A stretch of DNA of 64,000 nt from Gemmatimonadota bacterium (GTDB lineage: Bacteria; Gemmatimonadota; Gemmatimonadetes; Longimicrobiales; Gaopeijiaceae), in contig JAJDXS010000029.1 of assembly GCA_022823145.1 (NCBI GenBank), positions 186,001-250,000 of the forward strand, written 5' to 3'. This document shows positions 1 through 8,370 of the stretch, in pieces; position 1 is the stretch's first letter, and each line of letters begins with the position of its first letter. The position numbers and the translations under genes are program-made. The notes under the pieces are model-generated. The model ran no database searches and was not told the DNA's origin. It saw only the letters and a list, made by a program, of their open reading frames with translations.

Positions 1-51
1 ACGGTCCGGGATGGTTGTCCCGAGCCCGATTCCCTGTAACTTCATGGCTCC
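1..51. other. Upstream flank of sucC, no gene seen
   Basis: This short stretch precedes sucC. I see no reading frame that matches a known protein end, no clear Shine-Dalgarno sequence and no hairpin. The sucC promoter, if it is here, lies mostly outside the window. Confidence 0.4.
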
Positions 52-1182
52 ATGAACCTTCACGAATACCAGGCCAAGGAACTCTTCCGCGCCGCCGGCA
101 TGGCGGTCAACCCCGGCGAAGTTGCGGACAATGTGCAGGCCGTCCGCGAGATCGCGGACCGCTACGGGGGCGGAGTCGTCGTAAAGGCTCAGGTCCATTC
201 CGGTGGCCGGGGCAAGGCTGGTGGCGTGAAGCTGGCGTCGGGTCCGGACGAAGCGGCTGCCCACGCCGAGGCCATTCTGGGGATGGAGATCAGCGGACTC
301 ACGGTCGAGAAGGTGCTGGTCTGCCCCACCGAGGAGATCGCTACCGAGGCCTATGTCGGTGTTCTCGTGGACCGCGAGGGACAGTGTCCTGTATTCATGG
401 TGTCGGCCGAGGGAGGCGTCGACATCGAGGAAGTCGCGGCCACGAATCCGGACGCCATTCACAAGCTCCGTGTCGATCCGCGTTATGGTCTGATGCCGCA
501 CCAGGCCTATCGCCTCGCCACCCGCCTGTATGCCGATCCTTCCCTCGCCCGCCAGGGTGCGAGGATCATCTCGCAACTCTACGACGTCTTCGTCGGCAAC
601 GGCGCCTCCATGGCCGAGATCAATCCCCTGATCTCGACGACCGGGGGCGAAGTCAAGGCGATCGACGCCAAGGTCAGCATCGACGACAACGAACTCTTCC
701 GCCGTCCTTCGATTGGCGCCTTGAGAGATTCCGGCTCCGAGGACGGGGCCGACGCGCAGGCACGCGAAGCCGGCCTCAGCTTCGTCAAGCTCGATGGAAA
801 CGTCGGCTGCTGCGTAAACGGCGCGGGACTGGCGATGGCGACGATGGACCTCGTCAAGTACTACGGCGGGGATCCCGCGAACTTCCTGGACATCGGCGGC
901 TCCTCCAACCCGGACAAGGTGGTGGCCGCGCTCGAGATCATCACCTCCGATCCGGCGGTTGAGGTGATCCTCTTCAACATCTTCGGCGGGATCACCCGAT
1001 GCGACGATGTGGCGCGAGGGATCGTGGAAGCGACCGAGCGGATCGATATCGGGGTTCCCATCGTGATCCGGCTCACGGGAACGAATGAGGACCTCGCACG
1101 GCAGATCCTGGCGGACGCCGGATTCACCGCGGGCACCTCGATGGACGAGGTGGTCCAGGAAGCGGTGCGGCTGGCCAGCTGA
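52..1182 (+). CDS. sucC: Succinyl-CoA ligase (ADP-forming) beta subunit
   Basis: SucC is the nucleotide-binding subunit of cytoplasmic succinyl-CoA synthetase, which interconverts succinyl-CoA and succinate in the TCA cycle with substrate-level phosphorylation. The 376-residue length is normal. An ATP-grasp domain occupies the N-terminal two thirds, with the glycine/lysine-rich nucleotide loop VHSGGRGKAGG at residues 48-58 and EINPL at 189-193. The C-terminal CoA-ligase domain carries NIFGGITRCD at 309-318. The ATG is chosen because MNLHEYQ is the usual family start, although no strong ribosome binding site precedes it. sucD follows after 45 bases, so the two subunits are made from one operon. 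Nucleotide preference (ATP or GTP) cannot be told from sequence by eye. Confidence 0.97.
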   Translation: MNLHEYQAKELFRAAGMAVNPGEVADNVQAVREIADRYGGGVVVKAQVHSGGRGKAGGVKLASGPDEAAAHAEAILGMEISGLTVEKVLVCPTEEIATEAYVGVLVDREGQCPVFMVSAEGGVDIEEVAATNPDAIHKLRVDPRYGLMPHQAYRLATRLYADPSLARQGARIISQLYDVFVGNGASMAEINPLISTTGGEVKAIDAKVSIDDNELFRRPSIGALRDSGSEDGADAQAREAGLSFVKLDGNVGCCVNGAGLAMATMDLVKYYGGDPANFLDIGGSSNPDKVVAALEIITSDPAVEVILFNIFGGITRCDDVARGIVEATERIDIGVPIVIRLTGTNEDLARQILADAGFTAGTSMDEVVQEAVRLAS

Positions 1183-1227
1183 TCTGGCGGATGACTCCCA
1201 GACCGACAAAGGACACCGAGAGACAGC

Positions 1228-2115
1228 ATGTCGATCTTCGTTGACGAGAATACCCGCGTCGTCGTTCAGGGGATCACCGGACGGGACGGCTCGTTTCATA
1301 CCCGTCAGATGATCGCGTACGGCACGCGCGTCGTGGCCGGTGTGACGCCGGGGAAGGGCGGCCGCGACTTCGAAGGGCCCGAAGGGCGCAGTGTGCCCGT
1401 GTTCGACACGGTCGCCGACGCCGTGGCCGAGACCGGGGCAGACGCGTCGGTGGTCTACGTTCCGCCCGCGTTCGCGGCGAGTGCCATCATGGAAGCCGCC
1501 GACGCAGGCGTTTCCTTCATCGTCTGCGTGACCGAGGGAATCCCGGTCCTGGACATGACGCGCGCCCACGCGCTGGCACGGGATCGAGGCAGCCGGGTTC
1601 TCGGCCCCAACTGCCCCGGGATCATCTGTCCGGGCAAGACCACTCTGGGCATCATTCCCGGGCGAATGGTAACGCCCGGCCCCGTCGGACTCATATCGAG
1701 ATCCGGCACGCTCACCTACGAGGCGGTGCACCACCTGACCCGGGATGGACTGGGTCAGACGACCTGCGTGGGGATCGGTGGCGATCCGCTGATCGGGACC
1801 AGCTTCGTGGACTGCCTATCGGCGTTCGCCGACGACCCCCAAACCGAGGCCGTGGTCATGATCGGGGAAATCGGCGGAACCGCCGAGCAGGAGGCGGCCG
1901 AGTGGGTCAGCGCCAATCTGAGCATCCCCGTGGTCGGCTTCATTGCGGGGCGAACGGCTCCACCGGGCAAGCGAATGGGCCACGCCGGCGCGATCATAAG
2001 CGGATCGGCAGGAACCGCGGCCGAGAAGACCCGGGCCTTCGAGGACAATGGAATCCGGGTCGCCAGGCGTCCAGCGGAGATATCCGTGCTCGTGGCCGAG
2101 GCGCTGGGCCGGTAG
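1228..2115 (+). CDS. sucD: Succinyl-CoA ligase alpha subunit
   Basis: SucD binds CoA and carries the histidine that is transiently phosphorylated during the reaction shared with SucC. The 295-residue protein has the N-terminal Rossmann CoA-binding motif [12 protein letters not shown] at residues 11-22, the LGPNCPG motif at 125-131 and the phosphohistidine segment GHAGAI at 251-256, so His252 is the predicted catalytic residue. The spacing after sucC contains a purine-rich GAGAG ribosome binding site just before the ATG. Nothing is missing compared with the family. Confidence 0.97.
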   Translation: MSIFVDENTRVVVQGITGRDGSFHTRQMIAYGTRVVAGVTPGKGGRDFEGPEGRSVPVFDTVADAVAETGADASVVYVPPAFAASAIMEAADAGVSFIVCVTEGIPVLDMTRAHALARDRGSRVLGPNCPGIICPGKTTLGIIPGRMVTPGPVGLISRSGTLTYEAVHHLTRDGLGQTTCVGIGGDPLIGTSFVDCLSAFADDPQTEAVVMIGEIGGTAEQEAAEWVSANLSIPVVGFIAGRTAPPGKRMGHAGAIISGSAGTAAEKTRAFEDNGIRVARRPAEISVLVAEALGR

Positions 2116-2139
2116 CACCCGTTTGGGCTGCTTCGTGTC

Positions 2140-3021
2140 ATGGATGGCGTAACGCTTGGGCGACTGCTGGTCGCACCGGGAATCATCGCGACACCCGGAG
2201 ACGATCCGCTGTCGTGTCTCGAACCGGGAGGGACGGAACTGCCGGGCGACCATCCACTCCTCGCGGCGGCCGGCACGGCCGCCCTGTCGGGCGTACCCCC
2301 ATGGCGGATACCCCTCACCGGCCACGTGGACTTCGTCAATCTCGGCCGGGATCATCCGGAGCCGGGACTGGTCGTCTGCCTCGCGTCGGGGCAGGACCGG
2401 GCGGGTGCGAAGCGTAGCGCGGCCTGGGTGGCATGGGGACTTCCGAGACCGTCAGTCAACCTCTTTCTGGCGCCGGCACTGGTCCGGTATTCGCGTGGAA
2501 TGGGTGACCGCCCCACACATGAGAACCTGCTTGAACTAACGAACTCCAAAGCGTTTCTGGAAAACCGCATAGAGTTAGACGTCCGAGTCGAGCAGGTTAT
2601 GGAACCGCTCACATACCGGATCTATCCCGATACACCGGTCGGGGAAGTTCAGCACCTGATGCTGAGGCGCGGGCTTGGAATCCTTCCGGTGGTCGGGAAG
2701 GATCACGAGCTGCTGGGCGTGATCACCGCCGAGGACATCCTGTGCCATATTCTGCCGCGGCGGGAAGGCGGACCACCGTCCGGGCGTCGGAACCTGCACG
2801 CGAGCGACCTCATGACGCGATCGGTGCTCTGTGTGTCCGAAAACGAAACACTGGCGGCCGCGAGCCGTTCGCTGATCTCGCGAGGGGTCCCCCGCCTTCC
2901 GGTGGTTACGGATGGCCGGCTCGTCGGGTTCCTGTCCGGTGACACCGTAATGCAGGCTTTTGCGGAGGCTTTCGTGACCTCGCGGTCCCCCAGGCGGGTT
3001 GACTCCGCGCCCGACCCTTGA
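2140..3021 (+). CDS. CBS-domain protein with unrecognised N-terminal region
   Basis: The C-terminal half is a tandem CBS (Bateman) module: CBS1 spans about residues 151-203 (VMEPLTYRIYPDTPV to GVITAEDIL) and CBS2 about 220-272 (ASDLMTRSVL to VGFLSGDTVM). CBS pairs usually sense adenine nucleotides, AMP/ATP or S-adenosylmethionine. Residues 1-120 are rich in glycine and proline and match nothing I recognise, so this may be a new fusion, or the true start may be the in-frame ATG at 2500, giving a stand-alone CBS protein of 173 residues. Neither start has a convincing ribosome binding site. It sits between sucD and ndk and overlaps the region upstream of ndk, suggesting a link to cellular energy charge; that link is inference. 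Confidence 0.75.
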   Translation: MDGVTLGRLLVAPGIIATPGDDPLSCLEPGGTELPGDHPLLAAAGTAALSGVPPWRIPLTGHVDFVNLGRDHPEPGLVVCLASGQDRAGAKRSAAWVAWGLPRPSVNLFLAPALVRYSRGMGDRPTHENLLELTNSKAFLENRIELDVRVEQVMEPLTYRIYPDTPVGEVQHLMLRRGLGILPVVGKDHELLGVITAEDILCHILPRREGGPPSGRRNLHASDLMTRSVLCVSENETLAAASRSLISRGVPRLPVVTDGRLVGFLSGDTVMQAFAEAFVTSRSPRRVDSAPDP

Positions 3022-3064
3022 TTCCGTTACCGCGCCACTCATTGCACCCACGCCGGAAGAACCG

Positions 3065-3481
3065 ATGACCCAGACGCTTGCCATCATCAAGCCGGATGCG
3101 ACCGGTAGCGGGAAGGCGGGGCAGATTCTCGCCCACGTCGAGGCCGCCGGATTCACGCTCAAGGCCGCCCGGATGATCAGGATGAGCCGGGCGCACGCCC
3201 GGTCTTTCTACGCCGTCCACAGAGAACGCCCGTTCTACGACTCCCTGGTCGCATTCATGACCTCGGGCCCGTGCATTCCAATGATCCTCGAGGCCCCTGA
3301 CGCGGTAGCGCGACTCCGCGAAGTGATCGGCGCTACCGATCCCGCCGACGCGGCCGAGGGCACCGTGCGGCGGCTGCACGCCGAGTCCAGGGAGCGGAAC
3401 GCCATCCACGCATCCGATTCGAATGAGAACGCCCGCCGGGAGATCGCCTTCTTCTTCCCGGAAACCGACCGCATCGGGTAG
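3065..3481 (+). CDS. ndk: Nucleoside diphosphate kinase
   Basis: Ndk transfers the gamma phosphate of ATP to other nucleoside diphosphates through a phosphohistidine intermediate. Starting at the ATG at 3065 gives 138 residues, typical of the family. The N-terminus MTQTLAIIKPDAT is diagnostic and the active-site segment NAIHASDS places the catalytic histidine at residue 115. The ribosome binding site GGAAGA at 3055-3060 supports this start over an upstream TTG that would add 22 residues. Location beside sucCD is sensible because succinyl-CoA synthetase and Ndk cooperate in nucleotide balancing in some bacteria. Confidence 0.96.
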   Translation: MTQTLAIIKPDATGSGKAGQILAHVEAAGFTLKAARMIRMSRAHARSFYAVHRERPFYDSLVAFMTSGPCIPMILEAPDAVARLREVIGATDPADAAEGTVRRLHAESRERNAIHASDSNENARREIAFFFPETDRIG

Positions 3482-3517
3482 GCGGATTCCACACGCCCTG
3501 TGGGAAGCGAAAAGCGA

Positions 3518-3547
3518 TTGACGCATACTCCGAAAGTGCGCTAGCTT
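3518..3547 (+). promoter_or_regulatory. Candidate promoter for DUF177-rpmF-fab cluster
   Basis: TTGACG at 3518-3523 is followed after 18 bases by TAGCTT at 3542-3547. This resembles a vegetative sigma promoter. The predicted transcription start falls at about 3554-3556, at or next to the ATG of the DUF177 gene at 3556. No Shine-Dalgarno sequence lies before that ATG, so the transcript may be leaderless. Seen by eye only. Confidence 0.4.
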
Positions 3548-3555
3548 TATGATCT

Positions 3556-4068
3556 ATGTTGCAAATAGATCTGCTGCGGTTGCGGCGAGACCGAAGGTTG
3601 GCACTGAACGGGGCTGTCACTCCTGAATCCGAAATCTGGACCGATTCGGAACTTGAGTTTTCGGGCGCGGTCGAGGTCACTGCTTCGGCCAGTCTCACGG
3701 CCGAGGGCGGGGTTGTCGTGCGGGGCTCCTGGCGGGCTCCGGTCCGCTACGAATGCGGACGGTGCCTGAAACAACTGGATATCGCAGTCGAGAGACCGCT
3801 TGCACTGCTCTACGTGGCGAGCGAGGAGTGGGAGGGGACGGATCCCGATGTGCGAACCATGGGATACCAGGAAAGGACGCTGGACCTGGAAGATGCCATT
3901 CGGGAAGAGGTACTGCTGGAGGTGCCGCGGTACCACTTGCCGGCGGACGAGGATGGACGCTGCACCGCGTGCGGCGATTCCGTCGAGCGATACAGATACG
4001 TGGCCGAGGAGCCCCGGGAGGGGACCGACCCGAGGTGGTCGGCACTGAAGGCCCTGCAAACGGATTAG
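3556..4068 (+). CDS. DUF177 (YceD-like) protein
   Basis: This 170-residue protein belongs to the YceD/DUF177 family, which almost always sits just upstream of rpmF and plsX, as here; in E. coli and plants YceD homologues have been linked to 23S rRNA accumulation. Two CxxC pairs (C67/C70 and C136/C139) may bind zinc. The conserved acidic segment LDLEDAIREE at 109-118 followed by LLEVP is typical. The ATG at 3556 has no ribosome binding site but lies directly downstream of a promoter-like element, consistent with leaderless translation. rpmF follows after 11 bases. Confidence 0.88.
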   Translation: MLQIDLLRLRRDRRLALNGAVTPESEIWTDSELEFSGAVEVTASASLTAEGGVVVRGSWRAPVRYECGRCLKQLDIAVERPLALLYVASEEWEGTDPDVRTMGYQERTLDLEDAIREEVLLEVPRYHLPADEDGRCTACGDSVERYRYVAEEPREGTDPRWSALKALQTD

Positions 4069-4079
4069 GAAGGACTCAG

Positions 4080-4262
4080 ATGGCCGTTCCCAAGAAGCGG
4101 GTGTCGAAACAACGGAAGCGGAAGCGCCGGACACACTACAAGGCGTCGGAAGCGACGCTGGCAACGTGCTCCCGAACCGGTGCGCCCACGCTCCGCCATC
4201 GCGTGTGCCCGACATCGGGACGGTACCGCGGCAAGCTCATCTACGAGGTCGACGAAGAATAG
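4080..4262 (+). CDS. rpmF: Ribosomal protein bL32
   Basis: This is the 60-residue large-subunit protein L32, recognised from the start MAVPKKRVSKQRKRKRR and the segment HRVCPTSGRYRGK. The canonical zinc ribbon has four cysteines (CPxC and CPxC). Here each pair keeps only its first cysteine (C30 and C43), the partners being threonine and serine, so zinc binding is probably lost. The ATG at 4080 is preceded by AGGAAGGACTC, a good ribosome binding site. It is the second gene of the fatty-acid/phospholipid cluster. Confidence 0.95.
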   Translation: MAVPKKRVSKQRKRKRRTHYKASEATLATCSRTGAPTLRHRVCPTSGRYRGKLIYEVDEE

Positions 4263-4294
4263 CCTGCCCCTGAGCGGGCCACCCGGGTTCCGAA

Positions 4295-5269
4295 ATGCGG
4301 ATCGCCCTCGATGCAATGGGCACGGACCACGCCCCCTCCAGTGAGGTCGGTGGTGCCGTAGCCGCAGTCGAGCGGGATCCCGGGCTCGAAGTGCTCCTGA
4401 TCGGCGACGAAACCGCCATCGAGCGCGACCTGCGCGCTCGAGGCAGTCACAACAGGATCACCGTCCTGCACACGCGTCAGAGTATCGGGCCCGGAGACTC
4501 GCCGGTCTCGGCGTTGCGTCGCAATCCGCGCTCCTCCATCAGGCTGGGAGTCGAATTGCAGCGGTCCGGCGAGGTGGACGCCTTCGTGTCCGCGGGTTCG
4601 ACCGGGGCCGTAATGGCAGCTTCGCTCATGGCGCTCAGGTTGCTCCCCGGGGTGGACCGTCCCGCGCTCGCGGCTCCGTTTCCCACCACCGAGGGCAGGA
4701 CCCTCGTCGTGGATGTCGGCGCGAATCTCCAGTGCAAGCCCCAGCACCTGGTCCAGTTCGCCCGGCTGGCCTCCATCTACATGCAGGATGTGGAGGGAAT
4801 CGGGCGCCCTCGGGTCGGGCTCCTCAACGTCGGCGCGGAGGAGGTCAAGGGCCCCGGCGTGCTGAAGGTCACCCACCGCCTGCTCGCTCGCAGCGATTTG
4901 AATTTTGTCGGCAACATCGAGGGCCGCGACATCATCCACGGCGCTTGCGATGTCCTCGTCTGCGACGGCCTGAGCGGCAACGTCCTGCTCAAGTTCTACG
5001 AGTCGCTCGCGCACTTTTTCTTCGAGAGTTTCCGTTCGCGCCTGGAATCGGATTTGCTTCACGCCAGACTTGAAGACCATTTTCGTGAGTTCGACTACGC
5101 CGAATACGGGGGCGTTCCCCTGCTCGGGGTAAACGGTGTCTGCATCGTCTGCCACGGAGCATCGTCGGACAAGGCCATCGGGAAGGCCGTGGGCGTGGCG
5201 ACACAGGTGGTGCGTACCGGAATGGTCGCCCACGCGGAGCGAGACCTCGCAGCGCATAGGAGTGCCTGA
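4295..5269 (+). CDS. plsX: Phosphate acyltransferase PlsX
   Basis: PlsX converts acyl-ACP and phosphate to acyl-phosphate, the acyl donor for PlsY (present at 46526-47146). The protein has 324 residues, near family length. Diagnostic segments are MRIALDAMGTDHAP at the start, VSAGSTGAVMAASLMALR near residue 105, and the central LVVDVGAN. It is a soluble enzyme thought to associate peripherally with the membrane. The stop codon overlaps the fabH start (TGATG), so translation is probably coupled. Confidence 0.96.
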   Translation: MRIALDAMGTDHAPSSEVGGAVAAVERDPGLEVLLIGDETAIERDLRARGSHNRITVLHTRQSIGPGDSPVSALRRNPRSSIRLGVELQRSGEVDAFVSAGSTGAVMAASLMALRLLPGVDRPALAAPFPTTEGRTLVVDVGANLQCKPQHLVQFARLASIYMQDVEGIGRPRVGLLNVGAEEVKGPGVLKVTHRLLARSDLNFVGNIEGRDIIHGACDVLVCDGLSGNVLLKFYESLAHFFFESFRSRLESDLLHARLEDHFREFDYAEYGGVPLLGVNGVCIVCHGASSDKAIGKAVGVATQVVRTGMVAHAERDLAAHRSA

Positions 5270-6261
5270 TGAGCCCAAGAACTCCCGTCGCACGGATTGC
5301 GGCCACGTCCCGCTACCTGCCGGAAAGGGTGCTCACCAACGCCGACCTCGAGGACATGGTCGACACCAGCGACGCCTGGATCCGCGAACGGACCGGCATC
5401 AGGGAGCGGCGCATCGCCGACGACGACACCGGTGCGGCGGCAATGGGGGCCCAGGCGGCGTGCGGCGCGCTACAAAAGGCCGGATTGTCCGCACGGGACG
5501 TGGACCTGCTCATCGTCTCCACGGCGACTCCCGACAGGCTGCTCCCAACCACCTCCTGCGCAATCCAGGCCATGATCGGCGCCTCCCGGTGCTTCGCCTA
5601 CGATCTGCAGGCGGCCTGCACGGGCTTCCTTTACGCGCTCACCATGGCCGAGGGCCAGATCGCCTCGGGCCGCGCCGAGAACGTGCTGATCGTCTCCACC
5701 GAGAAGATGTCGACGATCGTCGACTGGGACGACCGGGCCACCTGCATTCTGTTCGGCGACGGCGCCGGTGCCGCGGTGGTGCAGCCTTCCACGAACGGCG
5801 AAGGCATCCTGTCGAGCTACCACAGTTCCGATGGCAGCCTCGCGGAGCTGATTACCCGGCCGGCGGGCGGCGCGGCCCTGGCGCTAACCCCCGAGCGGCT
5901 CCGCAGAAGAGAGCACATGCTGCAGATGTCGGGGCCGGCGGTCTTCAAGGCCGCCGTGAAGGCGATGGCCGGAGCGAGCGCGAAGGCCATGCAAGCCGCC
6001 GGACTCGAGGCCGATGACATCGACCTCCTGGTCCCGCATCAGGCGAACGCCAGGATCATCGAGGCGACGGCCAGGTATGCCCGGGTGCCCATGGATCGGG
6101 TGTTCGTGAACCTCCACCGCTACGGCAACATCTCCTCCGCCACCATCCCGGTCGGCCTGGATGAAGCCGTCGAGCAGGGAAGGATCGGGCCGGGGTCGCA
6201 CATCCTGATGGCGGCATTCGGTGCCGGACTCACCTGGGGCGCCATGGCGATGCGCTGGTAG
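5269..6261 (+). CDS. fabH: Beta-ketoacyl-ACP synthase III
   Basis: FabH starts fatty acid synthesis by condensing a short acyl-CoA with malonyl-ACP. The 330-residue protein has the Cys-His-Asn triad: Cys117 in DLQAACTGFLYAL, His257 in VPHQANARI and Asn287 in RYGNISSATIP. The N-terminal ERTGIRERR motif (residues 40-48) is also typical. Its start codon overlaps the plsX stop by one base. Substrate choice (straight or branched primers) cannot be read reliably from the sequence. Confidence 0.97.
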   Translation: MSPRTPVARIAATSRYLPERVLTNADLEDMVDTSDAWIRERTGIRERRIADDDTGAAAMGAQAACGALQKAGLSARDVDLLIVSTATPDRLLPTTSCAIQAMIGASRCFAYDLQAACTGFLYALTMAEGQIASGRAENVLIVSTEKMSTIVDWDDRATCILFGDGAGAAVVQPSTNGEGILSSYHSSDGSLAELITRPAGGAALALTPERLRRREHMLQMSGPAVFKAAVKAMAGASAKAMQAAGLEADDIDLLVPHQANARIIEATARYARVPMDRVFVNLHRYGNISSATIPVGLDEAVEQGRIGPGSHILMAAFGAGLTWGAMAMRW

Positions 6262-6303
6262 CTTGAACCCGTTTGCGAGCACAATTCGGATGGAGATGAG
6301 TCC

Positions 6304-7233
6304 TTGAGGGTCGGGTTGCTGTTCCCGGGACAGGGATCGCAGCATGTCGGGATGGGTCAGGCGCTTGCAGAGCGCTTTCCCGAGGCCCGGGAGGCGTTCG
6401 AGGAAGCGGACGACACCCTCGGATTCGGTCTTTCGCGCATTGCCTGGGAAGGCCCGAAAGAGGTGCTGACCGCGACGGAAAACGCGCAGCCCGCGCTGTA
6501 CGTGCATTCCCTCGCCATGCACCGGGTGCTGTCCCGCCGCCTGCGCCCGGTATGCGCCGCTGCCGGGCATTCTCTGGGCGAACTGTCGGCGCACGGTGCG
6601 GCCGGCACATACAGCTTTCGGGATGGTCTGCTCGCGGTCCGGCGCCGGGGTGAACTGATGGCGCATGCGGGAGATCGGGCCCCGGGGTCGATGGCCGCGC
6701 TCCTGGGTCTGGGTGGCGCCGCAGTGAAGGAACTGTGCCGCGAAGCCGAAGAGGCCGGCATGGTTCTGGTCCCGGCCAACCTCAACGCCAGGGGCCAGGT
6801 GGTAGTGAGCGGCGAGCGCGCCGCGATCGACTGGGTTGCCGCAGCCGCGCGGAAGAACGGCGCGAAACGGGTGGTGGAGCTGGTGGTATCGGCGGCCTTC
6901 CATTCGCCCCTGATGGGACCGGCGGCCGAGGAGTTCCGGCAGCACCTGCAGAGGGTACCGTTCCGCCGCCCGGCCTTCCCGGTTGTGTCCAACGTGACCG
7001 CTGAAGCGGCCGACGACCCCGTTGCCATCAAGAACCTGCTTGTCCGGCAGCTTACCTCGCCGGTCCGGTGGATCGATTGCATAGCGCGCATGAGAGTGCT
7101 CGGAGCCGAGCAATTTGCCGAACTGGGGCCGGGCAGGGTATTGACGGGCTTGAACCGACGGAACGCCAGAGGGGTTCCGACACGTGCCTACGGGACACCG
7201 GAGAGTGTGGAAGCCATGGAGAATGAACGATGA
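6304..7233 (+). CDS. fabD: Malonyl-CoA:ACP transacylase
   Basis: FabD loads malonate onto ACP. The 309-residue protein has the family motifs GQGSQ (residues 9-13), GHSLGE with nucleophile Ser90 (88-93) and the catalytic His200 in AAFHSPLM. The start is TTG at 6304, preceded by GGAGATGAG; the nearby ATG codons at 6290 and 6296 are out of frame. The last codons overlap the fabG start by four bases (ATGA). Confidence 0.96.
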   Translation: MRVGLLFPGQGSQHVGMGQALAERFPEAREAFEEADDTLGFGLSRIAWEGPKEVLTATENAQPALYVHSLAMHRVLSRRLRPVCAAAGHSLGELSAHGAAGTYSFRDGLLAVRRRGELMAHAGDRAPGSMAALLGLGGAAVKELCREAEEAGMVLVPANLNARGQVVVSGERAAIDWVAAAARKNGAKRVVELVVSAAFHSPLMGPAAEEFRQHLQRVPFRRPAFPVVSNVTAEAADDPVAIKNLLVRQLTSPVRWIDCIARMRVLGAEQFAELGPGRVLTGLNRRNARGVPTRAYGTPESVEAMENER

Positions 7234-7976
7234 CGGAAACGCGTGAGCTTGAGGGCGGAGTTGCGATCGTGACCGGTGGATCGAGGGGGATCGGCCTGGC
7301 CGTCTCGGCGGCGCTGGCGCAGGCTGGTGCCGCTGTTGCGATTGTCGCACGGGACGCAGAGAGGGCTGCGGGTGCCGTGACCAGCCTGCCGGGCGATGGC
7401 CACGCGGCCTACTCCTGCGATGTCGCCGATCCCGTCGCCTGCAAGAAGACGGTGGCAGCCGTCGAGTCCGCCCAGGGCCCGGTTTCGATTCTGGTCAACA
7501 ACGCCGGCATCACCCGGGACAATATCCTCCTGCGCCTGCGCGACGACGACTGGGCCGATGTTATCGGGACCAACCTGGGCGGCGCCTTCAACATGATCCG
7601 GGTGGTGGCGCGCCGCATGATGAAGCGCAGGGCGGGAGCCATCGTGAACGTCACCTCGGTCATCGGTCTGATGGGGAATGCCGGCCAGGCCAACTACGCA
7701 GCCTCGAAGGCCGGACTGCACGGGCTCACAAAATCGGTCGCGAAGGAACTGGCCTCGCGCAACATCCGCTGCAACGCGGTGGCCCCCGGGTTCATCAGGA
7801 CCGACATGACCGCGGGGCTGGCCGACGCCGTTGTCGATGATCTGCGAGAGAGGATCCCCCTGGCACGCCTCGGGGAGCCCGAAGATGTCGCCGGCGTCGT
7901 CCGGTTCCTCGCGGGACCGGAGGCGCGTTACATTACAGGCCAGATTCTCACGGTTGACGGCGGCATGGCAATGTAG
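7230..7976 (+). CDS. fabG: 3-oxoacyl-ACP reductase
   Basis: FabG is the NADPH-dependent short-chain dehydrogenase that reduces 3-oxoacyl-ACP. The 248-residue protein shows the cofactor motif TGGSRGIG (15-22), NNAG (90-93) and the catalytic Ser143, Tyr156 and Lys160. The C-terminus GQILTVDGGMAM is typical of FabG. The start overlaps the end of fabD. A 114-base gap separates it from acpP. Confidence 0.96.
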   Translation: MTETRELEGGVAIVTGGSRGIGLAVSAALAQAGAAVAIVARDAERAAGAVTSLPGDGHAAYSCDVADPVACKKTVAAVESAQGPVSILVNNAGITRDNILLRLRDDDWADVIGTNLGGAFNMIRVVARRMMKRRAGAIVNVTSVIGLMGNAGQANYAASKAGLHGLTKSVAKELASRNIRCNAVAPGFIRTDMTAGLADAVVDDLRERIPLARLGEPEDVAGVVRFLAGPEARYITGQILTVDGGMAM

Positions 7977-8090
7977 CACCCTCTTTCCTTCCCTGAGGCG
8001 ACGATTCCGACCACCGTCGCGCGACAGGCGGATTGCCGGACCATCCAGGAACCTCAGCACCTAGAAAAACCACCCACGGAGAACACGAGC

Positions 8091-8330
8091 ATGTCCGACA
8101 CTGTGGCAGACAGGGTCATGGAGATCATCATCGACGAACTCGGTGTCGAAGCTGACAAGGTCACCGCTGACGCCTCGTTCGTAGACGACCTCGGCGCGGA
8201 TTCCCTCGATACCGTCGAGTTGATCATGTCATTCGAGGAAGAATTCGAGATTGACATCCCCGACGAGGACGCCGAACAGATGCGCACCGTGGGTGACGCC
8301 ATCGACTACATCAAGCAGAACGCGGACTGA
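8091..8330 (+). CDS. acpP: Acyl carrier protein
   Basis: This 79-residue acidic protein carries growing acyl chains on a 4'-phosphopantetheine arm attached to Ser38 in [10 protein letters not shown]. The four-helix ACP pattern and acidic helix II ([12 protein letters not shown]) are clear. GGAG lies a short distance upstream of the ATG. Gene position between fabG and fabF is the classical one. A strong inverted repeat separates it from fabF. Confidence 0.98.
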   Translation: MSDTVADRVMEIIIDELGVEADKVTADASFVDDLGADSLDTVELIMSFEEEFEIDIPDEDAEQMRTVGDAIDYIKQNAD

Positions 8331-8350
8331 TACGGGATAGCGCGGGCAGG

Positions 8351-8370
8351 CGGGTGAACCCGGTCACCCG
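8351..8370 (+). promoter_or_regulatory. Inverted repeat between acpP and fabF
   Basis: CGGGTGA at 8351-8357 and TCACCCG at 8364-8370 form a perfect 7-bp stem around the loop ACCCGG, ending directly before the fabF start region. There is no U-tract, so it is not a classical terminator. It could act as a transcript stabiliser or partial attenuator that keeps acpP expression above that of fabF. Confidence 0.5.

Noticed and set aside
2946-2951. Single GTAATG half-sites at 2948 and 4609 and a CATTAC near 7930.
   Set aside because: They have no partner half-site at the right spacing and lie inside coding sequence, so they are chance matches.
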